Shown in pieces: positions 46,901 through 55,171 of a DNA stretch of 64,000 bases (positions are counted from its first letter, which is position 1; each line of letters opens with the position of its first letter). Both the position numbers and the translations under genes were made by a program. The notes under the pieces were generated by a model. It saw nothing but the letters and a program-made list of their open reading frames with translations. It searched no databases and was not told where the DNA came from. The stretch covers positions 1 through 64,000 of the forward strand of contig DIXF01000001.1 of NCBI GenBank assembly GCA_002448235.1. Reading direction: 5' to 3'. Source of the DNA: Syntrophaceae bacterium UBA6087. Lineage in GTDB: Bacteria; Desulfobacterota; Desulfomonilia; UBA1062.

Positions 46901-47730
46901 ACCAATCCAAAATCATTGATTTTATGATCCTTTGCGTAACGTTTGGCGCGGCTTTGATCAGACCATCTCCAATCGAAAACACGCTCTGCCAGACTGAAAA
47001 ATGGACCTTCCTTAGAGTCTCGTTGGAACTTACGCAGTTTTTCCTTTAGTAGTTCAGGCCGAACCCTGTCGTAAAATTTTGAAAGATCACTTTGAACTAT
47101 AGCAATTTCGTAACTTGCGCCTTCAGATTGAAGACATGAAAGCGCCTCAGTAAGTGGTTTTGCCACTATCTTCGGTCTTTCTAGAAATGTTTGGTAATCC
47201 TGAAAATATTGGCGATAAAGCTTGGAACTTCCCCATCGGTGGTAAAGTTCACTGCCATTCGGATCACAGAAGAGTCGATGCCCGTAAGCAAGGACTTGTC
47301 GGCGATTTTCTGCCTTGCTAACCGGGAGGCGTGGGTTCCCCATGGATGTTTCTACACGATCCGCCAAACAGAGCATGATGGCTGTTGCCACCACTTGATC
47401 TTGCAGATCCAAATGTGCTAGAGGGCGCAGTTTACCATCAATATTTTTCTCATGAGGCTCAGGTCCCCACTTCCCATTTTGATAAAACCACCGCTGATTC
47501 TTTGGTGCTGGTACTAGCTCAAGTGGCCTGGGCTTCCAGTTTTCTTGATCTAGGAGCCGATCCTGTATCTCTCGAATAAACTTCGGCAAGCGTAATGATT
47601 CGTAATCGATACTCAAGGTATCCGCATACCAGCTATGAGTACGTAAATATGCAGACGTTTTCTTCCACGCCTGCATGAGGACGCATTCTAAGCAGATATC
47701 ATCAATGTAAGGCCTGAGGATTTGTTTCAT
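43924..47730 (-). CDS. drt1: DRT type 1 (UG1) reverse transcriptase-nitrilase defence protein
   Basis: A 1268-residue protein with three parts. The N-terminal RT (~45-420) has motif A IVQSDLSKFYDRV (Asp215), motif B LPQGLVTAGFFANV (279-292) and motif C FYVDDFRIV (Asp324, Asp325). A ~500-residue helical middle follows. The C-terminal nitrilase domain (~960-1240) has Glu1035 (FPELAIHP), a Lys at 1101/1102 and Cys1146 (SASICYDATD). This RT plus nitrilase architecture is the anti-phage DRT type 1/UG1 class. The start overlaps the hsdS stop by four bases (ATGA). The DNA is much more AT-rich than hsdM or hsdR, pointing to separate acquisition. No adjacent ncRNA is evident. Confidence 0.9.
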   Translation of the reverse strand: MKQILRPYIDDICLECVLMQAWKKTSAYLRTHSWYADTLSIDYESLRLPKFIREIQDRLLDQENWKPRPLELVPAPKNQRWFYQNGKWGPEPHEKNIDGKLRPLAHLDLQDQVVATAIMLCLADRVETSMGNPRLPVSKAENRRQVLAYGHRLFCDPNGSELYHRWGSSKLYRQYFQDYQTFLERPKIVAKPLTEALSCLQSEGASYEIAIVQSDLSKFYDRVRPELLKEKLRKFQRDSKEGPFFSLAERVFDWRWSDQSRAKRYAKDHKINDFGLVALPQGLVTAGFFANVILHDLDIALREGIGQKLHDSELVLEDACFYVDDFRIVLKIPKDMLECDVKEQLIKWLQSLLDRHAPGLMISVDKTLVTVEGRDKRFLVMQSREANRIQSQVSDTFDMLHGTELIAAIEGFFHTQQRYSTDLDPNKKGSGLLVGVPDMRDDTAARFAAGKFRRTFRSLRPLLADEPDPKASATEDDETEVSHKLILTKSQLDERAKFFSALLIEEWIKNPGNVRLLRIALDLYPDCEFLDQVLKILRPGWESSSFIKAKREIRIYCLAELFRAGATETGLVLENECLPTGISIEAYHNRLVDEAQNLANSYLNAKTPGSRFPWYLMQQVFLYLASQNAFPRGIIEKKAKAGRLLSRYWKLAKFISGKTPAPLEQRSIFLVIAKTGYGITGFDFLGSNIRLSDKFLIEVDQISPPVARELWQYFRKTASEQMIHTAQRLGLEKQIATSSEMSVAELSDLAINPFYEEENLLQLAFWLLSKPEIFKDIVTPWNIRCAVEKSDGYEFDKIRPETFDFAKTGGRATHLFEAPSWCDTDEERQKYQIGLLLRYALRGSTDFYKNSNSRKSIKGSRYKKPISHWEQQRYSGFQGREAFGPPWLPISSFAENILFELLRWPGSGVLRPQITVVELLVMVKARLTQLRTRRGEVSSATFLEQKAPYPSSEPKTPWDRPLRIGIVQSIIPSLEDYSRYLSDPELLNDPSFRTRQQAHLSAIMEGVAQMLNVRDTHRQQTRSDGRVIDLLIFPELAIHPHDINTRILPFVRKHKCLMLFGQVYHPKDYQSGCPLINSCLWIVPVWSKAQGLQIRQIEQGKKNLAGQEANFIPAPVGFRPVQWLIEYQWHSDLVKHRPLILSASICYDATDLALAADLRSRSDLYIICALNKDVGTFDRMSEGLHYHMYQGVIVVNNGEFGGSSFYMPFRETYHRQVFHLHGQPQVSIAFAEIFPQKLINRPIVSANPSILFPEGSWKTPPAGWGDHG

Positions 47731-49031
47731 AGGGCTGGCAACTCCGTTTTTATCAACAAGGAAGTGACTCTCTTTTTTCCGGAGAGCAGGTCTTGCATTA
47801 GAGCGGTTTTTAATAATTTTAATTTATCTAAGCAGATTTGCCCTTGCTGTATGTCTTGCGCAACTGATTCAAGAGCATCAGCAATAAGTAACTGTTCTTC
47901 TCGATGAGGCTTTGGGAGCTTCAGAGTTTTAAATTCAGTTAATGAAACCCTTGCTCTAGTACCTTGGATAATAATCTCTTTGACTGCCTTGCGCCCAACA
48001 TGCGAGTTGAGTAGATGACATAAGAAATTTGCTTCTACCTCATTAGAAGGTCGAATACGGATGACATCTTGCGTTATTATTGCTCTTTCTTGATGGGTGT
48101 AAAGTGCTGCGTCACAAGGTGGATCTCCAACTTTAGAAATTAGAATATCTCCACAATGTACATTACAGGCTGCCAAGTGATTTGCTTTTGTTTGCGTTAC
48201 ATGAACAGTCGAGACGCGTTGATATAATCCAGGCCTTATGTCTCGGATATAGATCACTGGAACACCTTCGACCTGTAGTTCTGAAGCAAGCAAATCACTT
48301 CCGAAAGGACCATTTACAAAAGAATCAGGTGATCTTGAAGCAAATGAAATGAGTGGAACCAAATCCCACTCCATCGGAATCCTGCCCAGCGAAGAGTCTT
48401 TGAATTTGTGGGTTTGTTCGGAGCGGAGGTTTCCGTGTTCGTCGATGCCGCGGGTGAGGAGGTCCTGCATCAGGCCGGCCTTGATGCGCTGCTGCTTGGC
48501 AATCAATGCCTCGGTCTGCTCAATCGCCTTGTCCAAAGTTGAGAGGATCTCGGCGATTTTTGTTTGCTCTGCAAATGAAGGTACAAGAACCTGCAAGCCA
48601 CGAACAGCATTTAAATTTATTGCTGGGTAATTTGACCCAACAACAAGAGTTTCTATTTGCGGTGTTACATATTCTGAGAGGATTGAGTATAGGACAAATT
48701 TTGCGTCAACCTGATCTTTTGCAGAGAGAACTGCAAAACCAGTTGATGCAATACTGTCGTCATCTGTGTGGTCGAAGTAAGCAAAGGCTTTTAAATTTGG
48801 CCTCACCATCGACATTAAAACATCACCTCTGCGGACAACTTTCCTTGCGCGACTTGGCGCCTCACTGAAAGAAATCTTATAAAATGGTAGTCTCAGTTTT
48901 CCTTCTGATACCGAGCTGATATCAATGTAGTAAAAAGAAAAATCTTTTTTCGCATCTTCGCCAAGCTTCTCTTTGTCTAGTAAAGCGAGATCTTCAATCT
49001 TTTTATATTCCCAGCCTTCCAAGTCGCTCAT
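47727..49031 (-). CDS. hsdS: Type I restriction enzyme, specificity subunit
   Basis: Start 49031 is preferred (MSDLEGWEYKKIEDL) over one ten codons upstream inside the preceding gene; AAAAGGTGAA precedes it. The 434 residues form two target-recognition domains separated by the central conserved helix LDKAIEQTEALIAKQQRIKA (then GLMQDLLTRG) and closed by the distal copy LESVAQDIQQGQ ... ALMQDLLSGK. TRD1 and TRD2 DNA is AT-rich while the central repeat is GC-rich, as in mosaic hsdS genes. It sets the DNA target for methylation and cleavage. It is coupled to the RT gene by ATGA. Confidence 0.93.
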   Translation of the reverse strand: MSDLEGWEYKKIEDLALLDKEKLGEDAKKDFSFYYIDISSVSEGKLRLPFYKISFSEAPSRARKVVRRGDVLMSMVRPNLKAFAYFDHTDDDSIASTGFAVLSAKDQVDAKFVLYSILSEYVTPQIETLVVGSNYPAINLNAVRGLQVLVPSFAEQTKIAEILSTLDKAIEQTEALIAKQQRIKAGLMQDLLTRGIDEHGNLRSEQTHKFKDSSLGRIPMEWDLVPLISFASRSPDSFVNGPFGSDLLASELQVEGVPVIYIRDIRPGLYQRVSTVHVTQTKANHLAACNVHCGDILISKVGDPPCDAALYTHQERAIITQDVIRIRPSNEVEANFLCHLLNSHVGRKAVKEIIIQGTRARVSLTEFKTLKLPKPHREEQLLIADALESVAQDIQQGQICLDKLKLLKTALMQDLLSGKKRVTSLLIKTELPAL

Positions 49032-49032
49032 T

Positions 49033-49389
49033 TCACCTTTTCCCCTTTGCCAGTTCTGCAACGAGGTTTTTTCCTTTCTGTGTCAGCCGGTATTTCTGTT
49101 TGCTGCTCTTTGGCTTATCGGGAATGGTCATTTCGATCAGGCCGACAGTCAGGGCCGGGACGAGATACGCCTCTCTGAAATAGTCTTCATGCCGCAGTGC
49201 CAGGGCCTTCTGGATATCCGCACGTTTCATCTCTCCGATCAGCACGGTCAGGAGCCTCTGCACTTCCCCGGCAAACTCGCCTACGGCCTTAAAGGCCAGG
49301 TCGGGCTTTCTCCGGATGCTCACCACAAAGCCGTCCGTAAGGGAAAACTCCGGTTCGTCGAGGCCGGTAGTGCGGCAGCGATTGATCAT
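49033..49389 (-). CDS. Small winged-helix protein, probably the C-terminal remnant of an AlbA-type ATP-binding protein
   Basis: The 118-residue product has MINRCRTTGLDEPEFSLTDG, matching the region before the last domain of AlbA_2/RecG-like putative DNA-binding proteins. A winged-helix-like tail follows (FREAYLVPALTVGLIEMTIP ... KYRLTQKGKNLVAEL). The larger N-terminal AlbA domain is absent, as KilA-N coding sequence ends 22 bases upstream. It may be a decayed passenger or a functional small regulator of the RM operon. Confidence 0.5.
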   Translation of the reverse strand: MINRCRTTGLDEPEFSLTDGFVVSIRRKPDLAFKAVGEFAGEVQRLLTVLIGEMKRADIQKALALRHEDYFREAYLVPALTVGLIEMTIPDKPKSSKQKYRLTQKGKNLVAELAKGKR

Positions 49390-49410
49390 ATAACCTGTTC
49401 CTGCATGGTA

Positions 49411-50292
49411 TTATTCATGCCCTTTCTTGTCCGTCTTGTTCCCTGGGCTTCCCTTTCCGTTCTTCGCTTCTTCATACGCCAATGCCCTGATGCTGCCCGC
49501 CGTGAGCGTTTTCATCTGGCGGATAGCAATTGCATTCAACCGTTTTAAACGATCACCCTGATTCAGCCCCATGTGAATGAACTCGGCATTCATACCCTCG
49601 ATGTTGGCAAGAACCAGCAGCTGCTCGATGCCTGCATAATCGCGCATGTTGCCTTCAAGCTTGGGATTCGCCTCACGCCACTGCCTGGCGGTCTGGCCGA
49701 ATATTGCCACATTCAGTATATCCGCCTCGGCGGCATAGGTAATGGCGATCTGTGCAGGGGTGACGACAGCCGGGATCAGATGATCTCTAATGGCATCGGT
49801 ATGAATATGATAATTCAGCTTTGACAGCGTCCGGTTAAGGTTCCATGCAAGGGAAAGCCTGCGGTTCTCATCTTCCTTGAGCCGCTGAAATTCCTTGATG
49901 AGATAGAGTTTGAATTCCGGGCTGAGCCAGGAGCCGAACTCGAAGGCAAGATCCTTATGAGCATAAGTGCCGCCATAACGCCCGGCCCTTGACTGGATAC
50001 CGATGGCTCCGGTGGATTCGATCCATTTACGCGGTGTGAGGTGAAAGCTGTTGAGACCCGACTGTGTTCTAAAGGTCTCGAATTCGCCACCTTTAAAATC
50101 CGGGTTGTGAATCTGCTCCCATATGCCCAGGAATTCAAGGGTATTACGATTGCGCATCCAGCTGTATATCAGGGAATCATCTCCGAATTTCTTCGCCATG
50201 TCGGTGAGCGAAATGAAATCGCCGTTGTCCATTGCCAGCACCGTGATGTCCGTGCCCTGAACTTCTATTCTTGATTTTTTGTCCTTGCCCAT
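49411..50292 (-). CDS. KilA-N domain protein of the RM operon
   Basis: Start 50292 follows GGAGGGATAAGGTG. The 293-residue protein has a KilA-N domain (~10-130): DFISLTDMAKKFGDDSLIYSWMRNRNTLEFLGIWE, read in two blocks, then GRYGGTYAHKDLAFEFGSWLSPEFKLYLI. The C-terminal part contains IEGMNAEFIHMGLNQGDRLKRL. KilA-N is a phage-derived DNA-binding fold, and stand-alone copies recur inside type I RM operons with unknown function. It sits between hsdM (4 bases away) and the winged-helix gene. Confidence 0.85.
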   Translation of the reverse strand: MGKDKKSRIEVQGTDITVLAMDNGDFISLTDMAKKFGDDSLIYSWMRNRNTLEFLGIWEQIHNPDFKGGEFETFRTQSGLNSFHLTPRKWIESTGAIGIQSRAGRYGGTYAHKDLAFEFGSWLSPEFKLYLIKEFQRLKEDENRRLSLAWNLNRTLSKLNYHIHTDAIRDHLIPAVVTPAQIAITYAAEADILNVAIFGQTARQWREANPKLEGNMRDYAGIEQLLVLANIEGMNAEFIHMGLNQGDRLKRLNAIAIRQMKTLTAGSIRALAYEEAKNGKGSPGNKTDKKGHE

Positions 50293-50296
50293 CACC

Positions 50297-52990
50297 TTAT
50301 CCCTCCTTCATATCAACTCCAAGGTAACCGAGACCCTGGAGAAATTCATTCAATGGTTTCAGGGTATCCGCCCGCTGCGCTTCCAGCTCGCGGCTGGAAA
50401 CCGCATACTTGTCCCAGAGGTTCTCCACCATGGCAACGAGCCCGCGCTTTTCGGCATTCAGATAGCGGTTCAGCTCCCTGGCTGCGATGTCGTAGAGCTT
50501 TTTCAGGATGAGCGTGCGGGCCTGCTCGTCGGTGAGCCTGCCGCCGATGGCTGCGAGGATGGAGTCGGTCCTGTCCAGGCGTGCGTGCAGCACGGCTTTG
50601 TCCTTATTCAGGGCAGTGATCTTCTTTTTATCGTCTTTGTTCGAGCTGTCGAGTTTTGCAAGCTGGTCGTCTACCTGCCGAATCAGCTCCAGGCTCTCGG
50701 CCTTGAACTCTTCGTCTCCCAGGCGCTTGAGCGTGAGCTTGAGCTCCAGCTCATCGGCCTTTGTTTTCAGTGTGCCTTTGCATTCCTTGATGCGCTTTTC
50801 AATGGCGGCAATCGCCATTTCGTGGTCCTGCAGGGTCTCCAGCTCTTTGCGTGCAGAATCGCCGGAAGAGCTTTTCAGGTCGTCGATCAGGTCTTTGAGG
50901 GCTTTTCTGATGACGCTTGCGGTGACGCTTTCATCCTCTTCGGGCTCATATGCTGCCGCTTCCTGTGCAGCCTCCACTGCCTCGGAAAGATCTCCCTGCG
51001 CTTCGCCTATCTGCGCCTCCAAGGTTTCGATCTCATCGGCCTCGGCCCGGAAGAACGCCTCGATCAGGTAATCGTCAGGAATCAGGGTGTGGTGCCAGCC
51101 GGTGGAGACGATGGTCTTGAGGTCATAGCGGATCTGCTGCCACCAGTTCACGAACACCCCTGCTGCCTTGAACTCGTCGAGCACGTTCAAGGGGAGGAGC
51201 TTGCACTTGAGGGTTTTCAGCAGCTCGTGCCGCACTTCCGGCATCTTTCTGCCTTCGCGCAGCCCGGCAAAGTCGACCTGGGCCACATTCCACCAGGTTT
51301 CCAGCACATCGTGATGCTCGGTGAGCTTTTGCTGTAGAGCAGGGTCGGCTTCGAGAGCGGCCTTGATGGCGGACCTGGCATCTATCTCCGCACGAAAGGC
51401 AAGGTAGCCGGGTCGGTCGGGCTTGAAGAGCGTTTCGGCCTGTATGCCACAGCGGGAGAAATCGGCGGCGCGGGCATCGACCTCGGGCCTGGGGATGCCT
51501 CCGACCAGGTGGGCCTGCACATCCTCGGGCTCCGGCTCGGGGGTGTTGTCCACATAGCGGCGGATGTTGAGGTTGTAGTCGTGGACAGCAACGATCTCGG
51601 CCTTGTCCACCAGGCGGCTGTATTTGGCGATCTCCATCTTGCGGGTGAAGACGGAATCGATCTTTTCGATATCCTCGGGCCGCAGCTTGTTCTGGGCCTT
51701 GCCCTCGGCGTATTCACGGTCGGCATTGATGAACAGCACCTTGCCTATGAGCTCATCGGGCTTGTTTTTGTTGGCCACGATCACGCAGGCAGGTATGCCG
51801 GTGCCGTAGAACAGGCCGGGCGGCAGGCTTATGATGGCCTCGATCACGTCGTCGTTGATGAAGATCTCGCGGATGAGCTTTTCCTTGCCGCCGCGGAAGA
51901 GCACGCCGTGGGGCATGATCGTGGCCATGCGTCCGCCGGATTTGAGGCTGGCGAGCATGTGCTGGACGAACATGAGGTCGGCTTTCTTGCCTGTCTCGGG
52001 GCACCATTCGCGGAAGCGGCCGGTGAACTTCATAGTGGCCCGGCTGTAGTTCTGCGAAAAGGGCGGGTTGGCCAGCACGCGGTCGAACTTGCGCACCTGG
52101 CCGTTCTCCAGGATCAGCGGGTCTTCCAGGGTGTCGCCGTTTTCGATGGTGAAGCGGGTGATGTTGTGGAGGATCATGTTCATGTTGCAGATCGACCAGA
52201 CCGTGCCGTTCGAGTCCTGGCCGTAGAGGGCGAGGTCGTCCGGGTTCCGGCCTTGCTCCTCGACATATTGATGGGCCTGGATAAGAAAGCCGCCGGAACC
52301 GCAAGTGGGGTCATAGATCGTGTTTCCTGCCTCGGGCTTGGTGAGCTGCACCAGCAGGCGCACCACCTCGGCGGGCGTATAGAATTCGCCGCCTTTTTTG
52401 CCTGCGCTGTCGGCAAAATACTTGATGAGGTATTCGTAGGCAGCACCCAGCAGGTCGGGGAACTCGAAGTTGTCGTTGACCAGCACGAACCTGGGCTGGT
52501 TGAAGTGATCCAGCAGGTCCTTCCATTTCTGGTCCGGGATCTTGGTCTTGCCTTTGACGGCGTTGAAATCGATGTTGTTCTTCAGCACACCGGCAAGAAA
52601 ATCGTTTTCATCTTCGATAGCGGCGATGGCTTTGTTGAGCATGTTGCCGATGTCGTGCTTCAGGTCCTTGAGCGCAGGTACCAGTTCGCCGTTTTCGTCA
52701 GTCCAGGTTTCGTGCCAGCGGGCGCGTGGCGGGACAAAGAATGTTTGGCCGTAGGAGGTCTTTTCTTCCAGCAGCTCCTTGACCAGTTCGGGCTGATCTT
52801 TCAGGTGAGCGAACTTTTTCCTGCGAAGCTGGTCTCGTGTGCAGTCGAACTCGTCGGAGAGGCGTTTGAGGAACAGCATGCCGAAGATGAATTCCTTGAA
52901 CTCAGAGGCATCCATCTTGCCCCGTAAGATATCGGCAGCCTTGAAGAGAAACGATTCAAGCTGCGAGAGGGTGATCTTCTCAGTAGTCAA
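50297..52990 (-). CDS. hsdM: Type I restriction enzyme, methyltransferase subunit
   Basis: N6-adenine methyltransferase, 897 residues. The N-terminal HsdM_N domain begins LSQLESFLFKAADILRGKMD. SAM motif I is DPTCGSGGFL (227-236) and the catalytic motif IV is NPPF (308-311). Beyond ~520 it has a ~370-residue extension with a long coiled coil (ESLELIRQVDDQLAKLDSSN region), making it longer than classic HsdM (~500). Translation appears to start at TTG behind AAGGAAAAGACT. It is the first gene of the operon. Confidence 0.95.
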   Translation of the reverse strand: MTTEKITLSQLESFLFKAADILRGKMDASEFKEFIFGMLFLKRLSDEFDCTRDQLRRKKFAHLKDQPELVKELLEEKTSYGQTFFVPPRARWHETWTDENGELVPALKDLKHDIGNMLNKAIAAIEDENDFLAGVLKNNIDFNAVKGKTKIPDQKWKDLLDHFNQPRFVLVNDNFEFPDLLGAAYEYLIKYFADSAGKKGGEFYTPAEVVRLLVQLTKPEAGNTIYDPTCGSGGFLIQAHQYVEEQGRNPDDLALYGQDSNGTVWSICNMNMILHNITRFTIENGDTLEDPLILENGQVRKFDRVLANPPFSQNYSRATMKFTGRFREWCPETGKKADLMFVQHMLASLKSGGRMATIMPHGVLFRGGKEKLIREIFINDDVIEAIISLPPGLFYGTGIPACVIVANKNKPDELIGKVLFINADREYAEGKAQNKLRPEDIEKIDSVFTRKMEIAKYSRLVDKAEIVAVHDYNLNIRRYVDNTPEPEPEDVQAHLVGGIPRPEVDARAADFSRCGIQAETLFKPDRPGYLAFRAEIDARSAIKAALEADPALQQKLTEHHDVLETWWNVAQVDFAGLREGRKMPEVRHELLKTLKCKLLPLNVLDEFKAAGVFVNWWQQIRYDLKTIVSTGWHHTLIPDDYLIEAFFRAEADEIETLEAQIGEAQGDLSEAVEAAQEAAAYEPEEDESVTASVIRKALKDLIDDLKSSSGDSARKELETLQDHEMAIAAIEKRIKECKGTLKTKADELELKLTLKRLGDEEFKAESLELIRQVDDQLAKLDSSNKDDKKKITALNKDKAVLHARLDRTDSILAAIGGRLTDEQARTLILKKLYDIAARELNRYLNAEKRGLVAMVENLWDKYAVSSRELEAQRADTLKPLNEFLQGLGYLGVDMKEG

Positions 52991-53273
52991 AGTCTTTTCC
53001 TTCTGGTGTATGAACTTGTACAGCCATTACTCTGCTGAATGAAACCATCATACATCCAAAAGCAGGCTGAACATAACCCCTGAGTTGATCCCTCCATTCG
53101 AAGGAAACCCCTCTCAAGGTTGGTGAGAACACAAGTCATGGCTCCTCTTTCTGAACTGTGATTATAATGAAAACCCCGATGTCAATTCATGTTGTGCATT
53201 GTTAAGTTGAAGATATGATAGCATTTTTATTGTTTGAATTCTATGAGATTATTATGAACTTCTTGAATGATAG
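52991..53273. other. Upstream region of the RM operon
   Basis: No gene is seen. On the minus strand TATAAT (53161-53166) lies near TTGACA (53180-53185), but the 13-base spacing is too short for a normal sigma-70 promoter; a weak TGAATT at 17 bases is an alternative. The hsdM promoter is probably in this interval. Confidence 0.3.
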
Positions 53274-53483
53274 CCTCTGTGCGATCGGGGATGCTATTAT
53301 CTGTCGAAAGCAAGTAAGACCACCGCCTTCAATAAGCTGAGCAGACTTCTCAGACTTGGCCTTATACGACAGAACCCCGGCAAAGGCAGAAGCGCCAGCA
53401 GACTATCACCGTTCCTCCCGCGACTACAAAACCCAACCTCTCCGGGTATTATAAGGTGCATGAATCTCTTGCAGGGGGACTGA
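53274..53483 (+). pseudogene. Possible winged-helix remnant at the island border
   Basis: An open frame without a clear start reads YYLSKASKTTAFNKLSRLLR and LGLIRQNPGKGRSAS. This resembles the winged-helix tail of Fic-type proteins (S-K-x-T-A ... L-x-x-L-G-I-L ... G-K-G-R-S). The following codons look random. A decayed gene end is likely, marking the outer edge of the island, but the frame is short. Confidence 0.3.
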
Positions 53484-53502
53484 CCGGAGGAAGGGGGTAA
53501 GT

Positions 53503-54183
53503 ATGGCTAAAGGCAGGAATGCTGCAAAACGTGCCGGCGGATGGTACGGGGCCATTGTCCCGGTGCTGTTTATGGTGCTCGCTGCGTCCGCGGCTTTTTC
53601 ACAGATGCAGGGCAAGGAAAAGACCGTTATCGATCAGTGGAAGGCTGTTCGGGCACCTGCTCCTCCCGAGCTCAAACCCGTGACCTTGAGCCCTGACGAT
53701 ACCGCGTTTCTGGTGCTCGACATTCAGCAGAGCACCTGCAACCGGGAGCAGAGGCCCCGGTGCGTAGATTCTGTGCCGAGGATCAGGGCGTTTCTGCAGC
53801 AGGCGCGGGCGATGAAGGTGACGGTGGCGCACAGCCTCACCAGAACCGGCCGGGTTGCGGATATCCTGCCCGGTGCCGAGCCCGCAAAGGGTGAGCCGGT
53901 GGTGAAGTCCAGCGTGGACAAGTTTTATAAGACCGGTCTGGAGAAGTTCCTCCGGGGCAAGGGCATAAAGACCGTGATCGTCTCCGGCACAGCGGCAAAC
54001 GGGGCCGTGCTCCATACGGCAACCGGCGCCGCGATGCGGGGGTTCAATGTCGTCGTGCCGGTCGATCTCATGTCCGCCGACCTGTATGCGGAGCAGTACA
54101 CGGCCTGGCATCTGGTCAATGCGCCGGGCACCAGGCGTCAGACGACGCTGACCCGGACCGATCTGATCGAGTGGAAGAAGTGA
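53503..54183 (+). CDS. Exported isochorismatase-like protein lacking the catalytic Cys
   Basis: The 226-residue product has an N-terminal signal/anchor (GAIVPVLFMVLAASAAFS) and a cysteine-hydrolase (isochorismatase) fold. The catalytic Asp73 (FLVLDIQ) and Lys135 (VVKSSVDKFYKTG) are present. The nucleophile position in SGTAANGAVLHTATGA is Ala168, where the family has Cys. Either chemistry is different or it is a binding protein. GGAGG lies 13-14 bases before the ATG, with GGGGG nearer at 7. No operon partner follows on this strand. Confidence 0.75.
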   Translation: MAKGRNAAKRAGGWYGAIVPVLFMVLAASAAFSQMQGKEKTVIDQWKAVRAPAPPELKPVTLSPDDTAFLVLDIQQSTCNREQRPRCVDSVPRIRAFLQQARAMKVTVAHSLTRTGRVADILPGAEPAKGEPVVKSSVDKFYKTGLEKFLRGKGIKTVIVSGTAANGAVLHTATGAAMRGFNVVVPVDLMSADLYAEQYTAWHLVNAPGTRRQTTLTRTDLIEWKK

Positions 54184-54246
54184 CGCTCACCTGCAACGGC
54201 TGCGGTCCGGTCTGACAGGGGGCCACGTTTCTTAGTCGTTTTCGTC

Positions 54247-55023
54247 TTAACTCTTCAGTCGGACCCTTGCAGGACGCCTCTTTCCGGCAGTTGGGGTTTC
54301 TTTGTCCATTTCCTTTTTGCGAAAATGCCGTCGCTTTTTTTCTTTGACGACGCGTTCTCCTTGAATCGCCTGGGCTGCCCCCTGGCTGGCTCCTTCAACT
54401 GCTTCTTCGACAGGCCCCTCCCTGGCGGTAACTCCCCTGGCGACTTCCTTGACAGTGTTCCCCGTGAGCAAGGGCCCCTTGACGGTTTCACCGATCGCTC
54501 CAACTGTGCGGCCGGTTTCTCTTCCTATCGTGCCCGCAACCTCTCCCACCAGGCTTGAAAGATTCCTGATGAGATCGGGATTGTTATCGAGCGTTTCGAG
54601 CGCGCGGGCAAGGATGGCATACACTTGTTTCAGCCTCACCTTCAGCAGCGCCTGCGCCTCTACACCCTTGATATCGAGATCCACTTCTCCTATCACGACA
54701 TCGGCGCCGACGTTGATGCTGACAAGATTTGCCAGCTGGGCATTCAAAGCGACACGAGCCTCCATGTTGTCAACTTTCAGCTTGATTTCATCAACCTTGA
54801 GAATCGGTACATCCAGCAGGACATCCGGCAGATTGTCCCCATCCCCGTTCTCATCCCGGATCAGGTTCTTCTCCAGATGCTCAAACCCCTCCTGAGCGGA
54901 TCGGCGGGAAATTTTCCGTGCTTCGCGGAGGGCGCCTGCGCTGTAGGTCGTCAGATGTTTCACCTCCTCAGGCAGTCCGTGTATCCTCCGCCAGGCCGAT
55001 GCAACTACTGGGATCAGCTTCAT
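54247..55023 (-). CDS. Conserved protein of unknown function
   Basis: The 258-residue protein has a central block VPILKVDEIKLKVDNMEARV, LVSINVGADVVIGEVDLDIKGVEAQALLKV and LARALETLDNNPDLI. This gives a repetitive beta-strand part and an amphipathic helix. A low-complexity Gly/Glu/Lys tail rich in basic residues follows. I have a vague match to actinobacterial proteins of unknown role with the same KVRL...NP block but cannot name a family. No signal peptide is visible. The start follows AAGAAAGGAGG. Confidence 0.65.
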   Translation of the reverse strand: MKLIPVVASAWRRIHGLPEEVKHLTTYSAGALREARKISRRSAQEGFEHLEKNLIRDENGDGDNLPDVLLDVPILKVDEIKLKVDNMEARVALNAQLANLVSINVGADVVIGEVDLDIKGVEAQALLKVRLKQVYAILARALETLDNNPDLIRNLSSLVGEVAGTIGRETGRTVGAIGETVKGPLLTGNTVKEVARGVTAREGPVEEAVEGASQGAAQAIQGERVVKEKKRRHFRKKEMDKETPTAGKRRPARVRLKS

Positions 55024-55171
55024 AGCGGCCTCCTTTCTTCATAAGACATGGTAGTAGCCTCATGGACCTGGATATCAAGAATTGTACTCGTCCTGCGGCA
55101 GCATTACGCGGCTGTATTGATAACGATTTCTGAGCTGCAGGGCCAGGCTTGCGAACGCATGACGAGACTTG

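Noticed and set aside
50279..52927. Long plus-strand frames opposite hsdM
   Set aside because: Shadows of the coiled-coil and methylase coding sequence.
53161..53185. Strong sigma-70 promoter before hsdM
   Set aside because: TTGACA and TATAAT are only 13 bases apart, too close for normal recognition.
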